The notes under the pieces: model-generated
What the model saw: only the letters and a program-made list of their open reading frames with translations
The model's database searches: none
What the model was told of the DNA's origin: nothing
Part shown: positions 21,636 to 31,513 of the stretch, piece after piece
Layout of the letters: the number at the start of each line of letters is the position of its first letter
Numbering within the stretch: the stretch's first letter is position 1
Translations under genes and position numbers: made by a program
Source of the DNA: Gnetum montanum
Taxonomy: Eukaryota > Streptophyta > Gnetopsida > Gnetales > Gnetaceae
NCBI GenBank assembly: GCA_015680685.1
Contig: MNCI01021446.1
Coordinates: 16,340-80,339, forward strand
Direction of reading: 5' to 3'
Length of the DNA stretch: 64,000 nt

Positions 21636-24600
21636 ATGAATATGAATCCAGATCAACCTTCCACGTTGGTGTCTAACACATTTGATATCACAATCCAGCC
21701 AAAGCATGCTGCATTAATCCATGAACAATACAATTTCATTTGTGCCAAAATCCAAGCAAGACTACTAGTGGATTACCTCGATTTAGAGGCAAAATAGGAC
21801 TACGAACGAGTCCACCAGAACGGATGGGAGTACAACCCCTCCTTATTTGACATAATCCCACTCACAGAGCCCTACCACTAGTTGTTGTCCCAACTCATTC
21901 GTGAAAACAAGCATGATGCAAGGACAACCTACGAGGAAGCCTCACAAAAGGAGGAAGATGAGTTTGAGGCCCGCTCCGAGCATGAGAGCCCCCTCCACAC
22001 TATCTTCCAACAACCACTCCTTATTACAACCCCTTGATTTGGTCCACCCATCCCCTCTGAGATAGTGACCATGCCAATTCAGCCTTCCCCACAAGCAACT
22101 AATGCATTTTCTTATCACTATGCTCATGCAGGGGTCACCTTCCAACCCCAAACAACTCAAGCATCCTACATCCTGCCTGTCTCATCGATGTTTGCAGTAT
22201 CCATCCAATCCACCCATGTGTGACCCACTCCAATCACCACACCCATCACTCAGCCATTACATCAGCAACCATTCGTTACTATGTTAAACTGGCAACACCC
22301 GTCCGCTACGATGTTAAACTGGTAGACTCCACGACCAACAATTCTACCCTATGTTATGCAACCAACCCAAGCCCATCCAATGTAATCGGCTGGCACATCT
22401 CCAAGCTTGGATCAGGCATTCCAGCTAATCCAAAGCTTGACAAAGGAGATCAACAAACTTAAGGCTACCTTCTCTGACACCATCAAGGTGGTGGACTTCT
22501 ATCAAGATGATCCCATAAGTCCTACGGTACCATCCCTAACTCTTCCAACTGGGGCCCAATTGCCTCAATTTACCAAGTACAATGGAGAAGGAGATCCCAA
22601 TGCACACTTGGCCACATTTTGATCTGAATGCCTACTCTTTTAAGCTTGGCCACACACCATCATGCACGTGTTCCTCATGTCACTCACTATCCAGTCCTTG
22701 GACTGGTATCGTGCACTACCCAAGACCTTAATCTCCTCTTTGGAGGATCTCATAACCAAGTTTGTGACATGCTTCAGGTACAACCTAAAGCCTGAAGCAA
22801 CCCTTGACCAACTTATGCAAGTTAAACAGGGGCCTCTAGAGCCCATGCCAAAATTCCTCCAACGTTGGAATGCTACAGTGAGTGAAATGCATGAACCCCT
22901 AGAAGAGGCGCATCTACTAGCCATCTTCAAAGGTGCAGTAAATGACTTTATTAAGTCCAAACTATAATATCTAGCCCCAAAGTCTCTTAGCCAAGACTTT
23001 GCCCAAGAAAAAAGCATAGAGGAAGCAGTGCAAGCTAGTAATGATCTAGTCTATGCAGCCTACAGAAACCAACATGCTTGCAAGAAAAACACCATAATGA
23101 TAATAGTGGCCATAACCACAAAAGCAAATAACTGGGGCCCAACAGCTAAGCAGCCCAAAGCTCCAACTAACAAAATTGCCAATTCTAGCACCAATTCACC
23201 TACATTGACAAGGGCTACCCCAAGATCCAAATTTTAGCATAAGGATCACTCAAAGTATACACCACTGCTGGTGCAACCCTCTAAACTACTAGAGCAACTC
23301 TTGAAAGCTGGGCAATTACCTGCCAAAAACATTATAAGTACTGCGAACTACTAAGGAACCCCACTTTAGTAGTACCAACGAGCCCCTAGTTCCACAACAC
23401 TTCAAGGTAGACCAATACTTTCATTACCACCAATTGGCTGGTCACAGTACAGACAGCTATTGTGCTTTGCAGGATGACCTGCAGAGAATGATAGAACATG
23501 GCCAACTGGTGATTAACACGGTGAGTAAATCCAACATAGATGATGCCTCCTATGCCATAAATTCCATTAGCATAGGTGGTAAGTATAAACCTATGCAAAC
23601 TTTTGTGATCTGTGTGCCTCCTAGCAAGGCAAGGATTCCCTCAACCTCCATAAACAAGAGGCCTCCCTTTGTTATCAAAGTTCAACCTCAGGCACCCACA
23701 ACACTCTTTGTGGTCTAAGTTCCACAGCCATCGTCCACTAAGACGTTAAACTGGCATGATGCAACAACAACTGCTAAACAACCTTTCGTCATCAAGGTGC
23801 CACAACGAGTTGGTCACACAAAAACTTCTAAAATAACTCCTAAGCCACCCTTTATCATAAGGGTGCCACAACATGTTGGCCCCTCACCTACCCAAAGCCC
23901 AATAGTGGGAAACATCTCGATCCCTCCTCCTTCAAGGGTTGACCCCACTAGCAACGTAGGTAGATCCACCAAATGGCAATGCAAGAGGACAAATGAGCAC
24001 CTCACAACCCCCATGGCTAAAGCAAAGGCCACAACCAGCAAACAACAACTGAACATTGGGGCCCCTACCCCCAAGTAGGCCAAGAAAATCAAGCTTAAGT
24101 CCCATCCACGAGAGATTTGTCTCTCAAGCCACATGGAGAAAGTCAAAGCCAACACAATAGCCAATGACAAGGACTTTGTAGCTGCATTAACCCAGGTAAA
24201 ACAAGCACTCAAGCAAAAGAACACAACATTGAGCTTATACGACCTAGTCATGACTTCATCTACTCACTACCAAGCATTGACCAAGATCTTGGCCTCCATT
24301 CTTGTTATGGAGGGCATCCCTACAAATGACGCATCCATACGTGCAACGATGTTGCCCCCTACATCACAAGAATTGAGTTCAACATCCTTAGTATTCTATG
24401 ATAATGCAGTTAAAGTCAACCTCGAACAAGGGGAAGTTACTATAGCTCCCTTGTCAATTAGCGTACGTGTTGGGCAGTGCACAATCTATAGAGTGCATGT
24501 CTATGCTGGCGTAGCAACAAACATAGTCTTGTACTCTGTCATCGATAAGCTAGACTTGGTAGATGAAATCAAGCCAGCCAAAACCACGTGTCTAAAATCC

Positions 24601-25145
24601 TTCAATGGATCACATGTCATAGTCAGGGGTACAATCAACTTAGCCTTTGTGGTAGGAGAGCAATTCCCCACTAGTGCAGATTTCACTGTCATAGAGGAGA
24701 TGCTAGGTTTCAACATGATTCTAGGTAGGCCTTGGCTAGTCCAACTAAGGTCATCTCCTCTCCCATCCACCAAGAAATCCACCTTCCATATGAAGGTGGT
24801 CAAGTTATCATCCATGGTGATAACGCTCCCTCTTCGACTATCCACGACATAGACATGGCGCAAGTTTTAGAAGAAGAGTTTCTTGGTGGTACACCTATAA
24901 CAACCAATGCAGCACCTAAGGCTAACACACTCGAACAAGTGGTTGAAGCCAATAGCTTCCAAGAGGATCCTAAGCCTTGCACACTTCCTAATCCATGCTT
25001 GGTTAGGAAGCAACTACATGATCAATACTTTTCCTTGGCCAAAAATATGGGTGCCTACCTACCCTTTGCCTTCACTTGCCATGCATTTTTGACTTTTATT
25101 TACATTGCAGTAGCCTATGCATTTACATTTTTCCCTCTCACTTAG
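21636..25145 (+). pseudogene. gag-pro: gag and aspartic protease, E2
   Basis: Begins at ATG 21636 (N-terminus similar to the E3 gag start). One frame runs to about 23240 with several stops (for example 21797 and 21881): PQFTKYNGEGDPNAH (22560), then SLDWYRALPKT, KFVTCFRYNLKPEA and FLQRWNATVSEMHEP of the retrotransposon gag domain (22690-22900), ending FIKSKL at 22965. A frameshifted part (23240-23430) is followed by FHYHQLAGHSTDSYC, a zinc-knuckle-like motif whose first Cys is His. A Pro-rich linker leads to the protease (24133-24850). At the active site the DDGAT of E1 is YAGVAT (about 24500-24520), so it should be inactive. LGRPWL follows at 24722, then another frameshift, and a C-terminal tail to 25145. 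Confidence 0.88.
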
Positions 25146-25226
25146 ATCACACATTTTTCTTTGTTTACACACTCATCAACTTAGTTTACACATTGCATTT
25201 GAAAAACATAAAACATAAAGCTACAA
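25146..25226 (+). other. Short spacer after E2 protease
   Basis: T- and A-rich sequence, homologous to the post-protease stretch of E3 near 28830-29000 read on the minus strand. No gene. Confidence 0.5.
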
Positions 25227-25257
25227 AACACATGGCCTGGAACTGCCTAAAACTATC
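25227..25257 (-). repeat. Single GGCC hairpin unit left in E2
   Basis: Read on the minus strand: AGTTTTAGGC, then AGTTCC, then AGGCCATG. It closely matches a unit of the E3 GGCC array (about 28690-28715). It is the last trace of the first array before E2 jumps to sequence that follows pol in E3. Confidence 0.65.
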
Positions 25258-25384
25258 ACTTTTTGCATTACTTTTCTTTCATTCATACATTTTAACTCTA
25301 TTTACGATAGGTGTTTCTTGATGTTGTTTTCTTTCTAGTTGATTTTTACAAGATCTTGTAGGCACATAGCATGACTACGCGTGT
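25258..25384 (+). other. Deletion junction region in E2
   Basis: Between the lone GGCC unit and the second array. From about 25365 it matches E3 just past the integrase end (AAGCAAGGTAAGCA; E3 11291-11305). The donor-like GT is at 25409-25410. The accessory gene and pol that lie between these points in E3 are absent. Confidence 0.6.
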
Positions 25385-25670
25385 AGCATCGCACCTTATA
25401 TAAGCAAGGTAAGCACTAGTTTGCTATGACTATAAACTGGCACAGACAGTCTGCTATGACTATAAACTGGCACAGACAGTCTGCTATCACTATAAACTAG
25501 CATAGCTCATACTTGGGTCATGATGTTAAACTGGCATAACATCAACTATCCGTGACGACATTAAACTAGCATCCAACAGTCTGCTAGGACTATAAACTAG
25601 CACATCACTGTCTGCCAGGACCTTAAACTGGGTTCACAGTCTACCAGGACTTTAAACCAGCATGTAGCTA
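25385..25670 (-). repeat. Hairpin array, AGTC/GACT type (E2)
   Basis: About eight units read on the minus strand as leader CCAGTTTATA or CTAGTTTATA, then AGTC-ATAGCA-GACT. Plus-strand forms include AGTCTGCTATGACT, AGTCTGCTAGGACT and AGTCTACCAGGACT. It is the counterpart of E3 10855-11290. Units near 25510-25570 carry a different loop (GATGTTAAAC). Confidence 0.78.
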
Positions 25671-26751
25671 ATTTGATCCTAACACTTGCCATCGCCTTGG
25701 GAGTACTCACAACATCATTGCCTCCCACCATTCTGGTGATTCTTTTGGAGCACTTGCCATTAGTGCAACATTCAGAATACTTGCAACATCATCACCCTGG
25801 CACTTTCATCGACTTCCCGAGCACTTGTGACTGGCATAGCTTTCAACACATTTGCAGTGTCTTCATAGTTTTTCACCTGCAGCATCTTCAAATCTGGCAT
25901 TTGCACTTGCATTTTATGTTTTATGGTTTTCTTGTCCTCTCTGAGTTGTGTTTGCAGGACGAAGCCTTGGAGGTAGTCGTGCAAAGGTGCATCTCATCGC
26001 AGCGGAAAGTCACCACATTGCTTTGATGTGCATGATGGGTCTAGTTGAGCCACTCAAGAGTGCACATCCCCCTCATCCCTATTACAACCTATGCACATCC
26101 ATTTCTTCATCCCAATATCCTCTCATCCTCCCCATACTCATGATTTCACACTCCTCGAATGCATATGCACTGTGATACACATGGCATTCCCTTCATATCA
26201 ACTATAGAACCCATGGTTGATGTAACACAATTCATCCTATGGGGTGCCTCTGTTGTGTGGTAAAGGCCTAAGAGGATGTAACATGAATCATCTCTGGGAA
26301 GAAACATCTATCCTATAGATGGAATGTGATGCGTCAAAACAACGCCCATCTTCTCAATGGCCAACTTGCAACTAACATTCAGTAGTAAGCTGAACCTAAA
26401 GAAGGTTTGTCCCAAAAAAAATGGCTGCAGCTTCGCAATTAGCCCATCTTTGGATCAACTTTGACCCTCCCATGAGTAATTTGATGAAAGGTCAACATTT
26501 CAGGGGAAAACCACATTATGCCATGGTCACCATCAACAGTGCTGAATTTGCATCTTACATCATGATCCACTGTTTGCATTTCGTTTCCACCATTTAAATT
26601 TCATCTCCCTAGCATTGGCTATACCCATAACACTCTTGAGCAAGGTAAAATGACATCCGATCTTATGTTGAAAAATGACGTTGGTGACATGTTTGCTATG
26701 GTGTTTTGTAATTCTTTGTCGATGTCTTTCAGGCCACTCCTCCAGACGTTA
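25671..26751 (+). other. E2 3' noncoding region
   Basis: No convincing gene. 25673-26026 is open and Leu/His-rich with a weak counterpart in E3 (10434-10141). 26020-26440 aligns with E3 10080-9680. The AAAAAAAATGG run near 26415 and later sequence are not shared clearly. I see no domain. Confidence 0.5.
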
Positions 26752-26766
26752 ACAAAGAGGGGCCAT
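26752..26766 (+). promoter_or_regulatory. Polypurine tract of E2
   Basis: ACAAAGAGGGGCCAT directly before the TG of the 3' LTR, the expected place for the plus-strand primer. Confidence 0.6.
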
Positions 26767-28047
26767 TGAAACACCACAAAATTTTGGGTCTCAGCATCTC
26801 GACTACATATTTTTCTAAGTGTTAGAGCGATCCCACTTTCTACACCCTACTACGCTATGTAGCATAGTGCTACAGTGTGTTGCGTAGTGCTACAGTGTAA
26901 CACCCTACTACGCTATGTAGTGTAGCGCTATAGTGCATAGCATAGCACTACAGTGTAACAGCATAGTGCAAGATTTTTCTGAGTGTCAGAACGATGACAC
27001 TTTCTAGACCTTGCTATGCTATGTAGCATAGTGTAGCATAGCACAACACCAACTGCTAGATTTGCAAGATTTTTCAAAGTGTCAAAACGATGGCACTTTC
27101 TGCACCTTGCTACGCTATGTAGCGTAGTGCTATAGTGTGCAGCGTAGCGCTACAGTGTGTAGCGTAGTGCTATAGTGCAATACTTGATGCTACAATGCGT
27201 AGCATAGCGCTATAGTGCAGCGTAGTACTACAATGCAATAACTGACGCTACAATGCGTAGAGTAGCGCTATAGTGCAGCATAGCACTATAGTGTAATACC
27301 CAGTGCTACAGTATAGTGTAACGCTATAGTGTGTAGCGTAGCGCTATAGTGTAATGCCCACCGCACTGCCATGTGGTACCTGATCCACATTTTGGGCTAA
27401 CCCTAGCCCTATAAATACCTCTACATCCTCTTTTAAAAGGAGGAGAGAAAGAAAAGGGGGGGAAGCTTCAATTTTTTTATCGGCAAGGCAGTTGGCATTT
27501 ACATTTAGGCATTTGGAATTTTGGCATCTTGGCACCTAGCTCCATGGGTGAACAAGACCTAGAGCATACCACACTAACCTAGTAGGCATAGTTTATCATA
27601 GTGAGCACCAGATTTCATAGCCCTACACCACTGAGGCTATGATTGTGTTCCTACTATGCCTATTGTACAGTCTGTATACCTATACCCCTTTGCTAGGGCG
27701 GTGCATCTTTCTATTCAAACTCTCTTTCTGTCTGATTACAAAATTTATTTTATTTTTTTGCATTATTAAATGCTTAATCATGTCCACTGTGTTGTTATGC
27801 GCTTTAGCATGTTTCTACTACTGTGCACATTATGTTTTCTTTTATTCTACCACTAGGTGTTCCTTTTAAAATCATTGTTTGCAAAAAGGGTTATTGTACA
27901 TTGGTTAAGTCCTTGTCTGATCGACTAGACCATTTAGGGCACCTTGAATCCGTTTTCTCTAGCACAGCCCTCACGTGGATTCAGGGTTAGGCTATGCACC
28001 CGAAGACCTCTCGGTGTTTCTAGCCACCGATGTTTTCTGTCACTACA
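26767..28047 (+). repeat. 3' LTR of E2
   Basis: Starts TGAAACACCACAAAATTTT, ends TTTTCTGTCACTACA. TATAAATA is at 27410-27417. The palindrome array at 26848-27350 is longer than in the 5' LTR (CTACGCTATGTAGCGTAG-type words repeated with CAGTGTAACACCC and CACTTTCTGCACC phrases). Length 1281 bp. The R/U5 part matches the 5' LTR with scattered substitutions. Confidence 0.9.
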
Positions 28048-28352
28048 AACAAGACCCTTGCTAGTGTTGACTTTGATCATGAGGACTGAACACGGCTATT
28101 AGAGGCTGAGATTCTTCAACACTTGGAGGAGGGACTTGACAGCTTCTTGCCAGACATGGTTGATGCAAGATACTCTTAGGTTTGTTTTTTATCTTATTTT
28201 AGGTCATGCGTTTTTTGTTAAGCTGTGTATTATACATTTTTTTTATATATTTTTGTTATTGTTATTATTGGTAGGCACTAGGCGATGCTATGGGTCCTAG
28301 CGGCATGATGGATGAAGAGGAGCCTCCACCCCCACCCAACGCCACTAGCTGA
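28048..28352 (+). pseudogene. Accessory antisense gene, 3' end (E3 copy) after E2 insertion
   Basis: Continues the gene interrupted at 20189. The exon to 28179 encodes a block (EILQHLEEGLDSF) matching E1's EVWQHLGTGLDHI. An intron 28180-28274 (GT-AG, phase 0) sits at the same place as E1's 1147-1233. The last exon encodes a short acidic and Pro-rich tail ending TGA 28350-28352. An in-frame TAG precedes the donor, and a stop near 28088 marks decay. Confidence 0.65.
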
Positions 28353-28544
28353 GCAGATCCCGATGTAGCCTTGTCACTAGGAATTTTTGTATTTTTTTGT
28401 ATCTTTACATGGTGTAATGTGGATGAGCATGTCATGTAACATTATTCTTTTATGAAATATAGTGTTTTTTTTCTATATGATGTGTATTGTTGTGTGTTCA
28501 ATGTGGATAGTTCGATGAATTCATGCAAAGCAATTGCTAGATTT
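28353..28544 (+). other. 3' UTR-like stretch of accessory gene (E3)
   Basis: T-rich, with TTTGTATTTTTTTGTATC and TTTTATGAAATATAG, similar in place and make-up to 1315-1459 of E1. No ORF. Confidence 0.4.
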
Positions 28545-28820
28545 AGGCCATTTCTGGTGATGTATGTAGATAACATTTTGATAGTTTTAGGCCATTATGA
28601 GCCCTAGTGATAGTTTAGGGCCATTTTTGGCCATGTATTAAAATGGAGAGTGTTCCCAATTCTAGGCCATTGTGGGCCACACTAGTAGTTTTAGGCCATT
28701 CCAGGCCATGTAATAAAAAGGAAAAATGGTTACTAGTTTTAGGTCATGGTGGGCCATGTAGTAGTTTAAGGCCTTCTTGGGCCATGCGTGCTAGTTTTAG
28801 GCCTTAGTAGGCCATGCTAT
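28545..28820 (+). repeat. Hairpin array, GGCC type (E3), between accessory gene and protease
   Basis: About eight units: leader AGTTTTA, stem GGCC, loop of six (ATTCCA, TTAGTA, ATTGTG), stem GGCC. Some stems are broken by single changes (GGCC/AGCC near 28585, GGTC/GGCC near 28741). Orthologous in place and sequence to 1460-1745 in E1. Confidence 0.8.
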
Positions 28821-29048
28821 GTTTTTGTAAGTTTTTGAATCTTATGATTTTTATGTGTTTAACTATTTTTATGTATGAATTGACAGCTAAAAAGTAATAA
28901 AATGAAAGTGTAAATGTAAAAAAAATGCATAAGTATAGAAAGCCAAACAATGCAAGCAAAATGTAAAACATGAACAAAATGCAAACAAGAAAAGCATGCA
29001 AAAGTGGGGCAAGAAAAGACCCAATGCCTATTAGACCAAGGGCATACC
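28821..29048 (-). other. Spacer between hairpin array and protease, E3
   Basis: A/T-rich. On the minus strand it can be read as a Phe/Leu/Tyr-rich tail resembling the E2 tail at 25080-25145, so it is probably the decayed end of the gag-pro frame and its 3' flank. Confidence 0.4.
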
Positions 29049-30713
29049 TTAGTTGTGTAGTTCTTTCCTAATCCAATGTGGGTTAGGAGGTGCATAGGGC
29101 CTGGAGGGTACAATACAATACTCACCCGGGCCTTCATTTGCTATGTCAAAGGGCAATTCTGCCCATAAAGCATCTTTTGAATGGTCAGTGATTTCTGTTA
29201 GCTCTTTGGGTTGGTATGCTTTACAGTTTTCACCTTCATCTTCCACGGGAGGTGTATCATTGGGAAACTCTACCTCTGATCCTTATTTAGCATCGATGTT
29301 GTTGATGGTTAGAGGGGCTGCATTATCACCATGTATGATAACCTCTCCACCTTCATGTGGAAGATGGACTTCCTAATGAATTGGGAAGGAGACGAGTCAC
29401 AGTTGGGCTAGCCATGGCCTACCTAGGATTAAGTTGAAACTTGGCATCTCCTCAACCACTATGAATTCAAAAATGGTGGGGAATTGCTCCCTTGCCATGA
29501 AGGCTATCATGAGAATTCCTCGTATGACAACACACGACCCATTGAAGGATTTCAGGCAGGTTGTCTTCATTGGTTGAATCTAGTTAGCAAGATCAAGTTT
29601 GTCAATGACTATGTATGGGATGAAATTAGTTGTTGCCCTATCATCGACATGGACCCTCCAGATCCTACATTCTCCCATATTAATAGTTATGAACATCAAT
29701 GTGGTAATGACTTGACCCTTCTTATGGCCTACCTTGATCACCTCATCATGAAATGCTAAGGGCATTGAACTCAATTCCTACAGAGGAGGAGGTAACATCA
29801 CAATGTGAATGGACAGTTTGTCCACTAGGGTATCCTCAGTGATAAGAATGAAGGTCAACATGCACACTAATATTTCACGATGGATGGAGGAAGTCATTAT
29901 GATGTTGTATAGGCTTAGAGTTATGTTTTTCTATTTTTAAGCCTACTTGACTTGTGCCAATGCATCAAGGAAGTCCTTTTTGCTATCTACTACTTTGTTG
30001 TTACTACTGGCCTTCATCTCCTCCATGTGATCTAAGAGAAAAATCTCTCATGGAGGGGATTTGGGCTTGGTTTTCTTGGTTTGCTTTGGAGCCTTAGTGC
30101 TTCATTTTTGGTTGGGTTACTTTGGAGCCTCAGTGCTCCATGGTTGATTGCTTGTTCTGGCTACCTCTTCAATTGATTGGGCCATTGGTATAGAAGACAA
30201 GGGGATAGGCTTTGGTGGGCCTAATGCCCTTTGCTCCTAGTGTTGCCTTAGCATTCAATTGGTGAGGTGCTTGTTAGGCCTTTCAGTTTGCTAGCTTGTT
30301 TACTTATTAGTGTTGTTTGTAGGATGGGGTCTTGGGTGAGCAGGGGTCAGTGAATTTTCCACCATCGAACTCCCAATAGGTTGTGAGTCCATGCATTGCA
30401 GTGCTCTTATGATAAAAGATGTTTGAGTTGTTGTTTCCACAACATGATATAGGGCCCTAACCACGAAGGGTGTTATAGGTGCCTGAGGTGGTGCTCTAAT
30501 GATAAAAGGGATTCTTAGGTTGGTTGATGTTGAGGAGGCCCTAGTGTTGCCAGAGGGCACACAAAACACAAATGGATCTTGTGTCAGTTTAGCATTATCA
30601 TCAATGCTGATGGACTTGATGACATACCCTGCATTGCTTATGTTTAGAGCATCCTTATAAACCCACATTGATTAGTTTTGGGGGTGCACTAGGTTGGTAG
30701 CATCAAGGACCAA
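29049..30713 (-). pseudogene. gag-pro: gag C-terminal linker and protease, E3
   Basis: Read on the minus strand: from 30713 the linker after the zinc knuckle (LVLD, then VYKDALNISNAGYVI), then a Pro/Thr-rich part, and the protease from about 29930. The active-site word is VDDRATTN (about 29632-29655): the catalytic Asp is kept but Gly is Arg. LGRPWL is at about 29405-29425. A C-terminal tail ends near 29049. Frameshifts and stops are frequent. The N-terminal half lies at 33241-35256 beyond an insertion and an N gap. Confidence 0.85.
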
Positions 30714-31513
30714 NNNNNNNNNNNNNNNNNNNNNNNNNNNNNNNNNNNNNNNNNNNNNNNNNNNNNNNNNNNNNNNNNNNNNNNNNNNNNNNNNNNNNNN
30801 NNNNNNNNNNNNNNNNNNNNNNNNNNNNNNNNNNNNNNNNNNNNNNNNNNNNNNNNNNNNNNNNNNNNNNNNNNNNNNNNNNNNNNNNNNNNNNNNNNNN
30901 NNNNNNNNNNNNNNNNNNNNNNNNNNNNNNNNNNNNNNNNNNNNNNNNNNNNNNNNNNNNNNNNNNNNNNNNNNNNNNNNNNNNNNNNNNNNNNNNNNNN
31001 NNNNNNNNNNNNNNNNNNNNNNNNNNNNNNNNNNNNNNNNNNNNNNNNNNNNNNNNNNNNNNNNNNNNNNNNNNNNNNNNNNNNNNNNNNNNNNNNNNNN
31101 NNNNNNNNNNNNNNNNNNNNNNNNNNNNNNNNNNNNNNNNNNNNNNNNNNNNNNNNNNNNNNNNNNNNNNNNNNNNNNNNNNNNNNNNNNNNNNNNNNNN
31201 NNNNNNNNNNNNNNNNNNNNNNNNNNNNNNNNNNNNNNNNNNNNNNNNNNNNNNNNNNNNNNNNNNNNNNNNNNNNNNNNNNNNNNNNNNNNNNNNNNNN
31301 NNNNNNNNNNNNNNNNNNNNNNNNNNNNNNNNNNNNNNNNNNNNNNNNNNNNNNNNNNNNNNNNNNNNNNNNNNNNNNNNNNNNNNNNNNNNNNNNNNNN
31401 NNNNNNNNNNNNNNNNNNNNNNNNNNNNNNNNNNNNNNNNNNNNNNNNNNNNNNNNNNNNNNNNNNNNNNNNNNNNNNNNNNNNNNNNNNNNNNNNNNNN
31501 NNNNNNNNNNNNN
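30714..31513. other. Assembly gap (800 N)
   Basis: Exactly 800 N. The size is probably nominal. It falls inside an insertion in E3's gag zinc-knuckle region. Confidence 0.99.

Larger units (their letters stand above)
20190..28047 (+). mobile_element. E2, non-autonomous gag-pro LTR retrotransposon inside E3
   Basis: Two direct LTRs (20190-21316, 26767-28047) with TGAAAC...CTACA ends flank PBS, gag, protease, two hairpin-array remnants and a polypurine tract. RT, RNase H, integrase and the accessory gene are absent. The flanking 5-mers are AAAAA (20185-20189) and AACAA (28048-28052), an imperfect target-site duplication. The accessory gene of E3 reads on across the insertion (codons before 20189 and after 28048 align consecutively with E1's copy), which confirms the borders. 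Length 7858 bp. LTRs differ at many sites, so the insertion is old. The layout resembles elements called TR-GAG, but with a protease. Confidence 0.88.

Noticed and set aside
25673-26026. Env-like or extra ORF after pol position in E2
   Set aside because: Leu/His-rich open run with only weak similarity to E3, frameshifted there; no signal peptide or membrane segment that is shared.
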